Below are positions 1 through 6,098 of a stretch of 42,891 nt of DNA, one piece after another. The notes beneath the pieces are model-generated. The model did no database searches, was not told where the DNA came from, and saw only the letters and a program-made list of their open reading frames with translations. This DNA is from an uncultured Treponema sp. (GTDB lineage: Bacteria; Spirochaetota; Spirochaetia; Treponematales; Treponemataceae): contig NZ_CAMCEC010000020.1 of the NCBI RefSeq assembly GCF_945873775.1, positions 1 through 42,891 of the forward strand. Reading direction: 5' to 3'. How positions within the stretch are numbered: position 1 is the first letter of the stretch; every line of letters begins with the position of its first letter. A program made the position numbers and the translations under genes.

Positions 1-169
1 TGCATAAAATTCGTTATTTTTCAGACAAAATGTCTGGACAAAGGGCTTAGCTTAGTCACTCTGCCTATATAATAAGTACAGTTTTTCTATATTATCGATT
101 TTGCATTATAGCTCTCGTAAGCAAATCTAAAAACTCTTTTTCCACTTGGTACGTTTCGTTTTCTTTCCG

Positions 170-1300
170 TCACCCTTGTAAAACCGCTTTCATTGCGCAG
201 AGGGCGGCTAGAAAAATAATGTTCATCAGTGTGAAGACTGCAAGGAATTTTGCGGTGCCGCCTTTTTCCTGCGTGTAGAGTTTCAGACTTATTAGGCTTG
301 CAAGAGAGGCAACCGGTGTTCCGAGTCCGCCGATGTCCACGCCAAGAAGAAGTTCTTTTGTATTCTGCGCAAACGGGTAAAGCAAAAGCGTTGCGGGAAC
401 GTTGCTTATCACCTGGCTGAACGCAAGGCTTACGGCAAATTCGTTTGTGCCTGTTATCCGTTTTAGAAAACTGTCCACGCTTTCAAGCCGTGCGATGTTT
501 CCTGTGAAAATGAAAAACGCCGTGAATGTCAGAAGCAGCATAAAATCGATGTTGCAGAAAATCTTTCTGTCTGAAATAAAAACGCAAAGAGCAACAAGAA
601 CTGCCGCCGCCCATTTTGGAATCACATTCACAACCGAAACCAGGCACAGAATAAAAAGCGCGGTGTACAGAATGTTTTTTCCAGTGAAGCCTGAGCCGCC
701 GGTTTCAACTTCCTGCCGTTCAATCTGCATTTCTTCGTTCTTTATTATCAGAGTTGAAAAAATCAGAAGCACAAGGGAAAGCAACGTGTACGGAAAAATG
801 ATTTTCATAAACTGAATTGTGCCGAGCTGCATTTTTGAAAACAGAAAAATGTTCTGCGGATTCCCGATCGGCGTAATCATGCTTCCAAGATTTGCCGCAA
901 GAGTCTGAAGCACAACGATGTATAATAGAAGAAAACCGCTCGTTTTTGAAAGCAGGACAACCGCAAACGGAACAAACGTAAGAAGCGCGACATCATTTGT
1001 GATAATCATGCTTGAAAAAAAACAGAGCAGGACAAGCGTAAGGCAAAGTCCGCGCTGCCCATGAACTTTACGGCAGACGATGTTTCCAAGCGTGCCGAAA
1101 AGCCCTGTCCGCCGCCAGCCTGAAACGACCGCCATAAGCGAAAAAAGCGTCAGAAGCGTTCCAAAGTCGATGTACGAAATGTATTTTGCGTCCGGCTTTA
1201 CAAAGAGCATTGAAACGAGCGCGAACAAAAACGTGATGCAAAATATAATTTCCTTTTTGCACCAGCTGAATATTTTTTGAAAGATTTTTCCTGCTGACAT
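170..1300 (-). CDS. ArsB/SLC13-type (ion transporter superfamily) permease
   Basis: A 376-residue, very hydrophobic protein with about ten membrane segments. TNDVALLTFVPF (101-112) and GSMITPIGNPQN (139-150) in the first half, and SQVISNVPATLLLYPF in the second, are the paired re-entrant motifs of the IT superfamily (ArsB, CitM, NhaD, SLC13). It should therefore move an anion or organic acid across the inner membrane by coupling to Na+ or H+. The substrate cannot be read from sequence: no arsenic genes are nearby, and citrate/dicarboxylate, arsenite or Na+/H+ exchange are all possible. Length is slightly below the 420-430 residues of ArsB. An AAGG ribosome binding site precedes the ATG. Its start lies beside the broken edge of the prophage. 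Confidence 0.85.
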   Translation of the reverse strand: MSAGKIFQKIFSWCKKEIIFCITFLFALVSMLFVKPDAKYISYIDFGTLLTLFSLMAVVSGWRRTGLFGTLGNIVCRKVHGQRGLCLTLVLLCFFSSMIITNDVALLTFVPFAVVLLSKTSGFLLLYIVVLQTLAANLGSMITPIGNPQNIFLFSKMQLGTIQFMKIIFPYTLLSLVLLIFSTLIIKNEEMQIERQEVETGGSGFTGKNILYTALFILCLVSVVNVIPKWAAAVLVALCVFISDRKIFCNIDFMLLLTFTAFFIFTGNIARLESVDSFLKRITGTNEFAVSLAFSQVISNVPATLLLYPFAQNTKELLLGVDIGGLGTPVASLASLISLKLYTQEKGGTAKFLAVFTLMNIIFLAALCAMKAVLQG

Positions 1301-1400
1301 TGTTTTTACCTTTTTTGATTTTGAAGATTCGAGCGATTCGTTGCAATTGTATCACAAATTGTTGTTTTGTGTTGCAAACGTCGCGAGGGGTATGACTGGA

Positions 1401-1442
1401 AATGACACGAGAGATTGCCGGGTCTATGCCCAGCAATGACAG
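1401..1442. repeat. Dispersed hairpin repeat at the prophage edge
   Basis: A hairpin around GCCGGGT..GCCCAGC followed by AATGACA, matching the copy near 39500. Another GTCATTCC begins at 1459. These belong to the intergenic repeat family also seen near 17740, 19800, 23540, 31100 and 39450. The repeat lies directly beyond the cut end of the DUF3164 gene, so it may mark the deletion endpoint. Confidence 0.55.
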
Positions 1443-1464
1443 GTTGCCTTTTGTCATTCCTGTG

Positions 1465-1827
1465 CTACGTTGCGATGCACTTGTCAATCAGCTGTTTTGC
1501 AACCTGCAGCTTCTCGTTGAACTGGACTGTGTCGTTCACGGCGACCATCACCTTGAACCTGCCGTCGAAGCTCGTGAGCGTCACATTGCCTTTCGGTCCG
1601 CCGAACTTTCTTGCGCCGCTGTCTTTTGCTGATTCCGCGAGGAAGTCCTGCACGCGGAGCCAGATTGACTTCTTGAACTCGACGAGCCTGTCACGCTCCT
1701 TGAATGTGTCAGCCATAATTGAGGTGACCGCCTCGTGCCGCTTCAGGTCAATCGGCTTTACTGCCGCTATAGGGACAAGCTGCCCCTGCGCGTCTTCCAA
1801 AAACTGTTCTTTCATTTCTTTTGCCAT
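1465..1827 (-). pseudogene. DUF3164 phage protein, C-terminally truncated
   Basis: The first 120 residues match the DUF3164 family of Mu-like prophages: a QGQLVPIAAVKP opening, a KGNVTLTSFDGRFKVMVAV core and the LQVAKQLIDKC helix. Family members usually run to about 200 residues and continue past that helix. Here the frame stops at once (CIAT, then TAG) and the DNA changes to dispersed-repeat sequence, so the 3' third has been lost. The family sits in the early operon near the transposase genes; its role is not established. It ends a leftward operon with the genes at 1840, 2109 and 2447. Truncation is inferred from recalled family length. Confidence 0.7.
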
Positions 1828-1839
1828 AGTCGGTTCTCC

Positions 1840-2112
1840 TTAAAAAATCTTGTTCAAAATGTCTTTCATAAATGCCGCCGATGAATCGCCCTCAACTCTG
1901 ACTGTTCTGCGGAAGCCGTTGTTGAACACAATATCCACGCAGGCGTTATGTCCGCTCCACTCAAGACACCGCACATTTGTTCTTGGCGTGTTGTGGAGCA
2001 GTCTCCCGAACTGGATTCTTGTCCGCTCAAGGTCTGCCTGCCACCTTTGCAGGCTGCTCCGTTTTTCAGCCGCAGGCTTCGGAAACATCGGATTTGAAAA
2101 GTCCCATTTCAT
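1840..2112 (-). CDS. Phage early protein of unknown function (90 aa)
   Basis: A small soluble protein, not recognised. It is rich in Arg and aromatic residues (SLQRWQADLERTRIQFGRLL helix, then a beta-rich CVDIVFNNGFRRTVRVEG stretch). The start codon overlaps the stop of the upstream gene by four bases (ATGA) and the stop is 12 bases before the DUF3164 start, so it is translationally coupled within the leftward early operon. Position suggests an early replication or host-takeover function, but nothing in the sequence shows which. Confidence 0.6.
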   Translation of the reverse strand: MKWDFSNPMFPKPAAEKRSSLQRWQADLERTRIQFGRLLHNTPRTNVRCLEWSGHNACVDIVFNNGFRRTVRVEGDSSAAFMKDILNKIF

Positions 2113-2450
2113 TTTCTGTATATCTCCCTGTCTGATTTTTTCATGCCGCGCCTCTTGTTGCTTCTGCCATAGTTGTTTTCCTTTAGAAATTGATTGTTTT
2201 CTACGGTAACAAAAAGTCCTATATCTTTGATGCCGTATGTTTCAGCCATGCTGCTGAATGCTGCAAGCAAATCAATGGCAACTCCTGCATTTTCACCGAA
2301 CAGCTCAATAGCATCGCCGATGGTGATGCGGTGATATAAGGCTTTTGAAGCTGCAAGAATGCCTACTAGCCATGAATTGCAGAACAGGTTGTTGAAGCTG
2401 TCAAACGCCTTGAAACAATCCGTGGCTCTGATTAGGTCGCTTTTTTTCAT
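2109..2450 (-). CDS. Phage early protein of unknown function (113 aa)
   Basis: Start set at 2450 because ATGA overlaps the stop of the Ner-like gene and GGAG lies just upstream; the longer open frame to 2678 only reads through that gene. The product begins MKKSDLIRATDCFKAFDSF and is mostly helical (GDAIELFGENAGVAIDLLAAFSSMAETYGIKDIGL), with a basic C-terminus (GRSNKRRGMKKSDREIYRK). A second MKKSD copy near the end suggests a small internal duplication. No family recognised. It sits between the Ner-like regulator and a 90-residue unknown in the early operon. Confidence 0.6.
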   Translation of the reverse strand: MKKSDLIRATDCFKAFDSFNNLFCNSWLVGILAASKALYHRITIGDAIELFGENAGVAIDLLAAFSSMAETYGIKDIGLFVTVENNQFLKENNYGRSNKRRGMKKSDREIYRK

Positions 2451-2701
2451 GCCGCGCTCCTTCTGGAAACTACCAGCAGTTCGCCGACAGTTGTTAATCC
2501 TAGAATGCCGCAAAGCACGGCATATACTTTTGATGAGGAAGTGCGACCAGCCAGCACATTTGAGACTTGCGATTGGGAACAGCCTGCGCGGACTGCGATG
2601 TCTGTCTGCGTAAGTCCGCGAAGCCTGATTTGGTAATTGACCCATTTTCCCTTGTTCGCGTCCAATCTTTGCAGACAAGGGCTTCTTGTGGTATAATCCA
2701 T
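2447..2701 (-). CDS. Ner-like XRE-family DNA-binding protein
   Basis: Eighty-four residues with one helix-turn-helix: LRGLTQTDIAVRAGCSQSQVSNVLAGR, the classic XRE/Cro fold in which SQSQVSNV is the recognition helix. Start set at ATG 2701, which has AAGGAG seven bases upstream; an in-frame TTG at 2716 would put that site inside the gene. It is the first gene of the leftward early operon, divergent from the S24 repressor. That is the position of Ner in Mu, where it damps early and repressor transcription. A Cro/Ner role is inferred from position and size. Confidence 0.75.
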   Translation of the reverse strand: MDYTTRSPCLQRLDANKGKWVNYQIRLRGLTQTDIAVRAGCSQSQVSNVLAGRTSSSKVYAVLCGILGLTTVGELLVVSRRSAA

Positions 2702-2741
2702 AAATACTCCTTGCAAGGATTTCCCTTGCGCTGTGTTTTAT

Positions 2742-2786
2742 GCCGAAAGAATCAGTTTTGCAGAGCCTTTTCTTTCGGCTTTTTTG
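2742..2786 (+). terminator. Hairpin with T-run upstream of the repressor
   Basis: GCCGAAAGA (2742-2750) pairs perfectly with TCTTTCGGC (2771-2779) and is followed by seven T, the shape of a rightward intrinsic terminator. Only leftward genes lie before it, so it may insulate the repressor promoter or stop antisense RNA. Read leftward, the same hairpin sits in the 5' leader of the early mRNA. Confidence 0.5.
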
Positions 2787-2795
2787 TAGTCGGTT

Positions 2796-2813
2796 AATAA
2801 ATCATTATTTATT
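2796..2813. promoter_or_regulatory. Candidate repressor operator and divergent promoters
   Basis: AATAAAT-CATT-ATTTATT is a perfect 7-bp inverted repeat flanked by CGG on the left and CCG on the right (2791-2817). It lies midway between the divergent repressor and Ner-like genes. A leftward promoter is visible as TTGATT (2848-2853), 16 bp, TATACT (2826-2831). A rightward -10 GATAAT (2817-2822) abuts the palindrome. Binding by either regulator is inferred from position. Confidence 0.5.
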
Positions 2814-2860
2814 GCCGATAATTAAAGTATAGCAGAAACTTCTAAAAAATCAAGAAGAAA

Positions 2861-3643
2861 ATGCTAGAAATAGAGGTTTTTTTGGAAAATTTAGCAGAAA
2901 TTTTGAAGCAAATTCGGCTAAATTCTGGTGTTTCACAAGCAGAATTTGCTAAAAAAATCGGTGTTTCTCAACGTACTTGGTCAGCTTATGAAATGGGGGA
3001 AACTCGCCCAAAAATGGCAACTATGCTTGCGCTATCGAGCATGGGATATGATGTGCCAGGAATTACAAGAGATTTTTTTCAAGAAAAGGAAAAATCAATT
3101 GTACCAGATGATGTTTTAAGAGAGTCAGAGAAAAATCAAAAAGATAACGGCTTTGGTATATTTAAATTAAAACATGGTACAGGAGTTACTTTTTCAGCAA
3201 AAGAAAGTGATATGGACGCTCTCGTATTGCTTCCAGTGTTCTCTCAGACAGCTGCGGCTGGTCGCGGTCAGCCCGAAACTCAACTACAGGAAATAGACAA
3301 ATATATTCCTATTGTTCTCGAAATGCTGGGCGGAGCAAATCCTAAAAACTGCGGAATTGTGCGTGTCGTTGGCGACAGCATGACAGATATGAATTTGTTC
3401 AATGGTGATTTTGCTATTTTTGACCGAACTCAAATTGAAGGCGACGGGGTCTATGTTATAAGCATTGGAACTGATGTCCGGGTAAAGCATCTTGAATACA
3501 GACCAATAGAGCGGAAAATTGTCATTAGTTCAGAGAATGCAAAACGTTATCCGAATCCTGAAATAATCACTTATGAACAAGCTGAACTGCTATTGCGTAT
3601 ACATGGCAAAGTTGTCAGCTGGCTTCACAGAAATCCATACTAG
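2861..3643 (+). CDS. S24-family self-cleaving phage repressor (cI/LexA-like)
   Basis: 260 residues. An N-terminal XRE helix-turn-helix (about 11-60: SQAEFAKKIGVSQRTWSAYE) is joined by a charged linker to a C-terminal S24 peptidase domain. The autocleavage site is the Ala-Gly pair at 133-134 (AAAGRGQ). The catalytic serine is in GDSM (Ser173) and the lysine is Lys209 (VRVKHLEY). Such proteins hold the lysogenic state and cleave themselves when RecA filaments form. It is transcribed away from the Ner-like gene. The region is more AT-rich than the late genes. The ribosome binding site is weak (AAGAAG). Its intact motifs suggest that repression is still functional although the prophage is deleted. 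Confidence 0.88.
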   Translation: MLEIEVFLENLAEILKQIRLNSGVSQAEFAKKIGVSQRTWSAYEMGETRPKMATMLALSSMGYDVPGITRDFFQEKEKSIVPDDVLRESEKNQKDNGFGIFKLKHGTGVTFSAKESDMDALVLLPVFSQTAAAGRGQPETQLQEIDKYIPIVLEMLGGANPKNCGIVRVVGDSMTDMNLFNGDFAIFDRTQIEGDGVYVISIGTDVRVKHLEYRPIERKIVISSENAKRYPNPEIITYEQAELLLRIHGKVVSWLHRNPY

Positions 3644-3656
3644 GAGATAATTTCAA

Positions 3657-3869
3657 ATGAAAAAGACTAAAGCCGCGCTCTGCGTCGCGCTGATGCTTCT
3701 AACCGCGCTTTTGTTTTCTCAGAGCAGCGCGAAAGTCTGCGTAAGCGCAAAAGGCAGGAAGTACCACACGGCGAACTGCCGGACAATCAAAAGTTCAGCT
3801 ATAACAACGCTGACAAAAGAGGAAGCCATAAGAGCAGGCTATGAAGCCTGCAAAGTATGCAGACCGTAA
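3657..3869 (+). CDS. Small exported protein with Cys/His metal-binding-like motif
   Basis: Seventy residues: a signal peptide (MKKTKAALCVALMLLTALLF, cleavage about SSA-K) followed by a compact domain KYHTANCRTIKSS...LTKEEAIRAGYEACKVCRP. The YHxxxCRxIK...AGYxxCxxC pattern resembles the small Ada-like/SH3-associated zinc-binding tails found at the C-termini of secreted nucleases and competence proteins; here the domain stands alone. AGGAG 10 bases upstream overlaps the repressor stop, so it is probably co-transcribed with the repressor and made in the lysogen. That makes a lysogenic-conversion role possible. Function unknown. Confidence 0.65.
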   Translation: MKKTKAALCVALMLLTALLFSQSSAKVCVSAKGRKYHTANCRTIKSSAITTLTKEEAIRAGYEACKVCRP

Positions 3870-3884
3870 GAATTTGCAAGAAAT

Positions 3885-3918
3885 AAAAAAACGGATGCAA
3901 GATGGAATCCTGCATCCG
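3885..3918 (-). terminator. Terminator of the leftward RHH operon
   Basis: Read leftward, CGGATGCA and TGCATCCG form an 8-bp stem followed by seven T. It lies about 60 bases beyond the stop of the ribbon-helix-helix gene, between converging genes. Confidence 0.75.
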
Positions 3919-3966
3919 ACACATACACGCCATGAAGAATACAGCATAAGGCGTAAATTGCTCACA

Positions 3967-3980
3967 CTAACAGCTGTTAA
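3967..3980. promoter_or_regulatory. Fourth copy of the late dyad, CTAACAGCTGTTAA
   Basis: It matches the TTAACNNCTGTTAA dyad of the three late promoters except at the first base and contains the perfect palindrome TAACAGCTGTTA. It overlaps the stop codon of the leftward RHH gene. Unlike the other copies it has no good -10 box 24 nt away on either strand, so its role is unclear. Confidence 0.4.
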
Positions 3981-4171
3981 AAACGCTCAGCCAAAACCTT
4001 GTGAATGTACTTGCTTACTGTAAGACCGCTCTGCGCCGCAAGCTCCTCAAGACGCTTCTTCTCGCTCTCGGTAAGCCGGACAGCAACCTGAACAGAAAGG
4101 GGATTTTCCTTGCGAGTCCCCAGGCTTCCAGCAGGCCGCCCTGCGCCATCCCTTTTTCCGCCTCTCGGCAT
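3977..4171 (-). CDS. Ribbon-helix-helix (Arc/MetJ-type) DNA-binding protein
   Basis: Sixty-four residues. A basic, flexible opening (MPRGGKRDGAGRPAGS) is followed by a ribbon-helix-helix core: strand SVQVAVRLTE, helix SEKKRLEELAAQSG, turn, helix TVSKYIHKVLAERF. Such proteins bind DNA as dimers and are typical phage or plasmid regulators. It is the third gene of a leftward operon after two tiny membrane-peptide genes; the gap from the preceding stop is two bases (TAG CC ATG), so translation is coupled. It could autoregulate that operon from the promoter at 4514-4542. No target site is demonstrated. Confidence 0.75.
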   Translation of the reverse strand: MPRGGKRDGAGRPAGSLGTRKENPLSVQVAVRLTESEKKRLEELAAQSGLTVSKYIHKVLAERF

Positions 4172-4173
4172 GG

Positions 4174-4278
4174 CTACCCCCAGATTCTGGAAATAATAAC
4201 GACAACAATTCCCATGATGATTCCACGGAAAACCGACTCCAATGTGATTCTCAAGAATGCCTTCAGCTTGATTGACAT
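4174..4278 (-). CDS. Tiny single-span membrane peptide (34 aa), copy 2
   Basis: MSIKLKAFLRITLESVFRGI followed by IMGIVVVIISRIWG: a basic amphipathic N-terminus and one hydrophobic segment ending in ISR. GGGGGCGG lies four bases before the ATG. The peptide is clearly related to the next one upstream (4350-4460): both start M[ST]x[KR][LI]K, share L[RK]xxxxxV[FY][RK], and end in ISR after the membrane span. The stop is two bases before the RHH gene. No known family is recognised. Small single-span peptides of this kind include type I toxins, superinfection-exclusion factors and lysis regulators; nothing here decides among them. Confidence 0.6.
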   Translation of the reverse strand: MSIKLKAFLRITLESVFRGIIMGIVVVIISRIWG

Positions 4279-4311
4279 ATCCGCCCCCTAGGGAGTATAC
4301 TATTCACTAAA

Positions 4312-4340
4312 GGCTGGGCGGCCGTCACACCAGCCCAGCC
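4312..4340 (-). terminator. GC-rich hairpin between the two membrane-peptide genes
   Basis: GGCTGGGC and GCCCAGCC form a perfect 8-bp stem followed leftward by only three T. It sits just after the first peptide gene, so it may attenuate readthrough into the second peptide and the RHH gene, or stabilise the upstream mRNA. Confidence 0.5.
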
Positions 4341-4349
4341 TCGCACCCG

Positions 4350-4460
4350 TTAGATGTACCTGCTGATTACCAGCAGAGCCACACCTATAAGGATTTGAAC
4401 GAATGCCTTGTAGACTTCCACAACCACAGTCTTCAAGGCTTTTTTTATCCGTTCAGTCAT
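4350..4460 (-). CDS. Tiny single-span membrane peptide (36 aa), copy 1
   Basis: MTERIKKALKTVVVEVYKAF followed by VQILIGVALLVISRYI: a basic amphipathic start, one hydrophobic segment and a terminal ISR motif. GGGAG lies seven bases before the ATG, and a strong leftward promoter (4514-4542) lies about 50 bases upstream, so expression is well supported despite the length. It is a paralogue of the 34-residue peptide at 4174-4278. The position, between immunity and lysis genes but transcribed against the late genes, fits a lysogen-expressed accessory gene. Function unknown. Confidence 0.65.
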   Translation of the reverse strand: MTERIKKALKTVVVEVYKAFVQILIGVALLVISRYI

Positions 4461-4513
4461 CGCATACTCCCTTTAATAAAGATGAACTACGGAGCAACGC
4501 TCCTGATGGTTTT

Positions 4514-4542
4514 AATATACTTTTATTTGATTCTTTCGTCAA
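4514..4542 (-). promoter_or_regulatory. Strong leftward sigma70-type promoter
   Basis: On the minus strand TTGACG (4537-4542), 17 bp, TATATT (4514-4519). It drives the two membrane peptides and RHH gene. A small hairpin (GGAGC-GTT-GCTCC) follows in the leader. The late-gene dyad at 4586 lies back-to-back with it. Confidence 0.75.
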
Positions 4543-4585
4543 TACTTTTATTCAAAAAATATATTTTTCAAGCCGCCTTTCTCTT

Positions 4586-4629
4586 TTAACCCCTGTTAAG
4601 CCATGCCCGCAATCCCGCCCTGCTATCAT
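4586..4629 (+). promoter_or_regulatory. Late promoter 1 (lysis operon): dyad plus -10 box
   Basis: TTAACCCCTGTTAA (4586-4599), 24 nt, then TATCAT (4624-4629), 18 nt before the lysis gene ATG. No -35 box is present where one would be expected (CCATGC). The dyad centre falls near -43 relative to a predicted start, suggesting an activator-dependent promoter. The same layout recurs at 6037 and 11860. Confidence 0.75.
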
Positions 4630-4647
4630 AAAGAGCAGAGGTGAACA

Positions 4648-5208
4648 ATGCTAAAATTTGAAATACGGCGAAACCGCAAAAGCTACAATTTCAGGGCAGA
4701 CCCGGACAAGCCCGACAGCTTTGAGAACAACTGGAAGAACAACAGCCTAGACCTGCTCGCTCTTCTGGACGGCTCAAGGACTCTTTTCCAGTGCCGGGCG
4801 CAGACAGTCGCGAACTACTGCTTCGGAGACATGAAGCCGGGCGACCGCCTTCCGCACGGCGACACAGTCGCCGAGGGCAAATTCACAGTCCGATGCTTCG
4901 CCGAGCCTAGAAAGTTCCACGGCGAAATCCACGCAATCACAAGCACTGCAGACCTTGACGGACAGCAAATCGGCAGGAACGCAATGCAGACAACCGACGG
5001 CGGATTCCAGAACGGACGCTGGCTAATCCACGACAAGTACAGCTTCAAGCTCGGAAAGGACACAAACTACGCATGGTCGGCAGGGTGCTTCATCCTGTCA
5101 TCCAAAGACCTGTCGGAGCTGAACGCAGTCCTCAAACGAGAGGGCGTAAAGGCTGGAGATGAAATCGGGGACGAGGTCATAGAGGACTTCCACGGAGGCA
5201 ACGCATGA
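4648..5208 (+). CDS. Putative phage lysis / peptidoglycan-active protein
   Basis: 186 residues, first gene of the first late operon, followed by a holin-like gene. The C-terminal half holds GRWLIHDKYSFKLGKDTNY then AWSAGCFILSSKDLSELNAVL. The His...SAGC-F/I arrangement resembles L,D-transpeptidase/DUF5675-type domains in which the Cys is central, and similar domains occur in phage lysis cassettes. I do not recognise a lysozyme or amidase signature, so a wall-active role rests on this motif and context. It has an AGAGG ribosome binding site, no signal peptide, and an ATGA overlap with the next gene. Confidence 0.55.
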   Translation: MLKFEIRRNRKSYNFRADPDKPDSFENNWKNNSLDLLALLDGSRTLFQCRAQTVANYCFGDMKPGDRLPHGDTVAEGKFTVRCFAEPRKFHGEIHAITSTADLDGQQIGRNAMQTTDGGFQNGRWLIHDKYSFKLGKDTNYAWSAGCFILSSKDLSELNAVLKREGVKAGDEIGDEVIEDFHGGNA

Positions 5209-5510
5209 ACATTGATTTAAGCAGGCTGCTGCCTGCGGCGGTCATCGCCGCGATATTCCTGACGGTGATTCTCACGGAGCTCATCAAGAAGGCGGACAGG
5301 AATGACAGGCTCAAAGGCTACAGAATTTATATCCCGGCCGCGCTGAGCCTCCTTGAATCCGCTCTTCTTGCCTTCGGCGAGTTCTTCTCTTGGCGGCAGA
5401 CACCTTTCTACTGGGCAACGATTTTCGCCGTGAGCGTATTCGGCTACGAGGCAATCTACAGAAAAATCAGGACATGGCTGGGAATGGATGAAAGCACTTC
5501 AAAAGATTAA
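5205..5510 (+). CDS. Holin-like membrane protein
   Basis: 101 residues with three hydrophobic segments (LLPAAVIAAIFLTVILTELI; YIPAALSLLESALLAFGEFF; WATIFAVSVFGYEAIY), short loops and charged ends. Size, topology and the four-base ATGA overlap with the wall-active gene support a holin that permeabilises the inner membrane at lysis. Holins are too diverse for a family assignment by eye. The downstream gene starts 23 bases before this stop. Confidence 0.65.
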   Translation: MNIDLSRLLPAAVIAAIFLTVILTELIKKADRNDRLKGYRIYIPAALSLLESALLAFGEFFSWRQTPFYWATIFAVSVFGYEAIYRKIRTWLGMDESTSKD

Positions 5511-5823
5511 ATCAGCACTCGCGCTCATCGAACTGCTTGCGCTCAGAATTCTGACAGGCGCGCTGCTTCTCAGAAAAGCTGAAAGCGAAAAGGACGGCGA
5601 GGCGGAAAAGGCAAAAGAGGAAAAGAAGAATGAGATTGAAAGCACTCCTGCCGGCTCTCTTGTCTCTGCTGCTGGCAACGCAGGCGAGCTACGCGCAGAA
5701 AAGGACAGAATCGCAGCCGGATTCCGGGAACGGATACGGAATAGACTTGGCGAGGAGCTACACAGGCTCTCAGGTTCTGGCGATGATTCAGGCTGTGGAG
5801 CAGGAGGCGGAACTGGCGATTGA
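5488..5823 (+). CDS. Possible spanin-like protein overlapping the next gene
   Basis: 111 residues: an N-terminal membrane segment (ALALIELLALRILTGALLL) then a charged helical stretch (RKAESEKDGEAEKAKEEKKN). The last two thirds overlap the gene at 5630 in another frame and read as low-complexity Gly/Arg sequence, probably dictated by the other frame. An inner-membrane anchor plus coiled coil with an exported protein nested inside resembles Rz/Rz1 spanin pairs, but the nested partner has no lipobox. The N-terminal part is believable; the C-terminal part may be a by-product. Confidence 0.45.
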   Translation: MKALQKIKSALALIELLALRILTGALLLRKAESEKDGEAEKAKEEKKNEIESTPAGSLVSAAGNAGELRAEKDRIAAGFRERIRNRLGEELHRLSGSGDDSGCGAGGGTGD

Positions 5824-6022
5824 CGAAGCCTTCAGCGAGGGCTACAAGCAGGGGCTGCTCGCCGCCGCCCCTGACGCAGAATACTGGCGCGCAAAATTCC
5901 TGCAGGAAGAGGCAAGAACCACGCGGCTGAAAAAAGAAAAATGGCTGTGCGCCTTCGGCGGACTTGGAGTGGGCTTCATTGCCGGAGGCGGCTTCGGCTT
6001 GACAATACGGCTTCAGAACTGA
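5630..6022 (+). CDS. Exported phage lysis-cassette protein with C-terminal membrane segment
   Basis: 130 residues: signal peptide (MRLKALLPALLSLLLATQAS, cleavage near SYA-Q), a helical acidic middle (VLAMIQAVEQEAELAIDEAF; YWRAKFLQEEARTTRLKKEK) and a Gly-rich hydrophobic C-terminal span (GGLGVGFIAGGGFGLTI). AAGAAG precedes the ATG. An exported N-terminus plus a membrane-anchored C-terminus fits a spanin-like or lysis-regulating protein. It lies last in the first late operon, 14 bases before the second late-promoter dyad. No named family recognised. Confidence 0.6.
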   Translation: MRLKALLPALLSLLLATQASYAQKRTESQPDSGNGYGIDLARSYTGSQVLAMIQAVEQEAELAIDEAFSEGYKQGLLAAAPDAEYWRAKFLQEEARTTRLKKEKWLCAFGGLGVGFIAGGGFGLTIRLQN

Positions 6023-6036
6023 ACCCAGCGATTCTT

Positions 6037-6080
6037 TTAACGCCTGTTAAACCGCAGGCGTTCTTTTTTTCTGGTAACAT
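6037..6080 (+). promoter_or_regulatory. Late promoter 2 (head/packaging operon): dyad plus -10 box
   Basis: TTAACGCCTGTTAA (6037-6050), exactly 24 nt, then TAACAT (6075-6080), 18 nt before the next ATG. No -35 box (CCGCAG at that position). Dyad, spacing and -10 all match the copies at 4586 and 11860. Confidence 0.75.
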
Positions 6081-6098
6081 TCCCTAAACGGAGCAAAT

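Noticed and set aside
22..36. CAGACA-AAA-TGTCTG palindrome near the left edge
   Set aside because: A perfect 6-bp inverted repeat, but it has a three-base loop and no T-run, and no gene start can be linked to it, so neither terminator nor operator could be supported.
2451..2678. N-terminal extension of the 2109-2450 gene
   Set aside because: It is the antisense-frame shadow of the Ner-like gene, while ATGA coupling and a GGAG site support the start at 2450.
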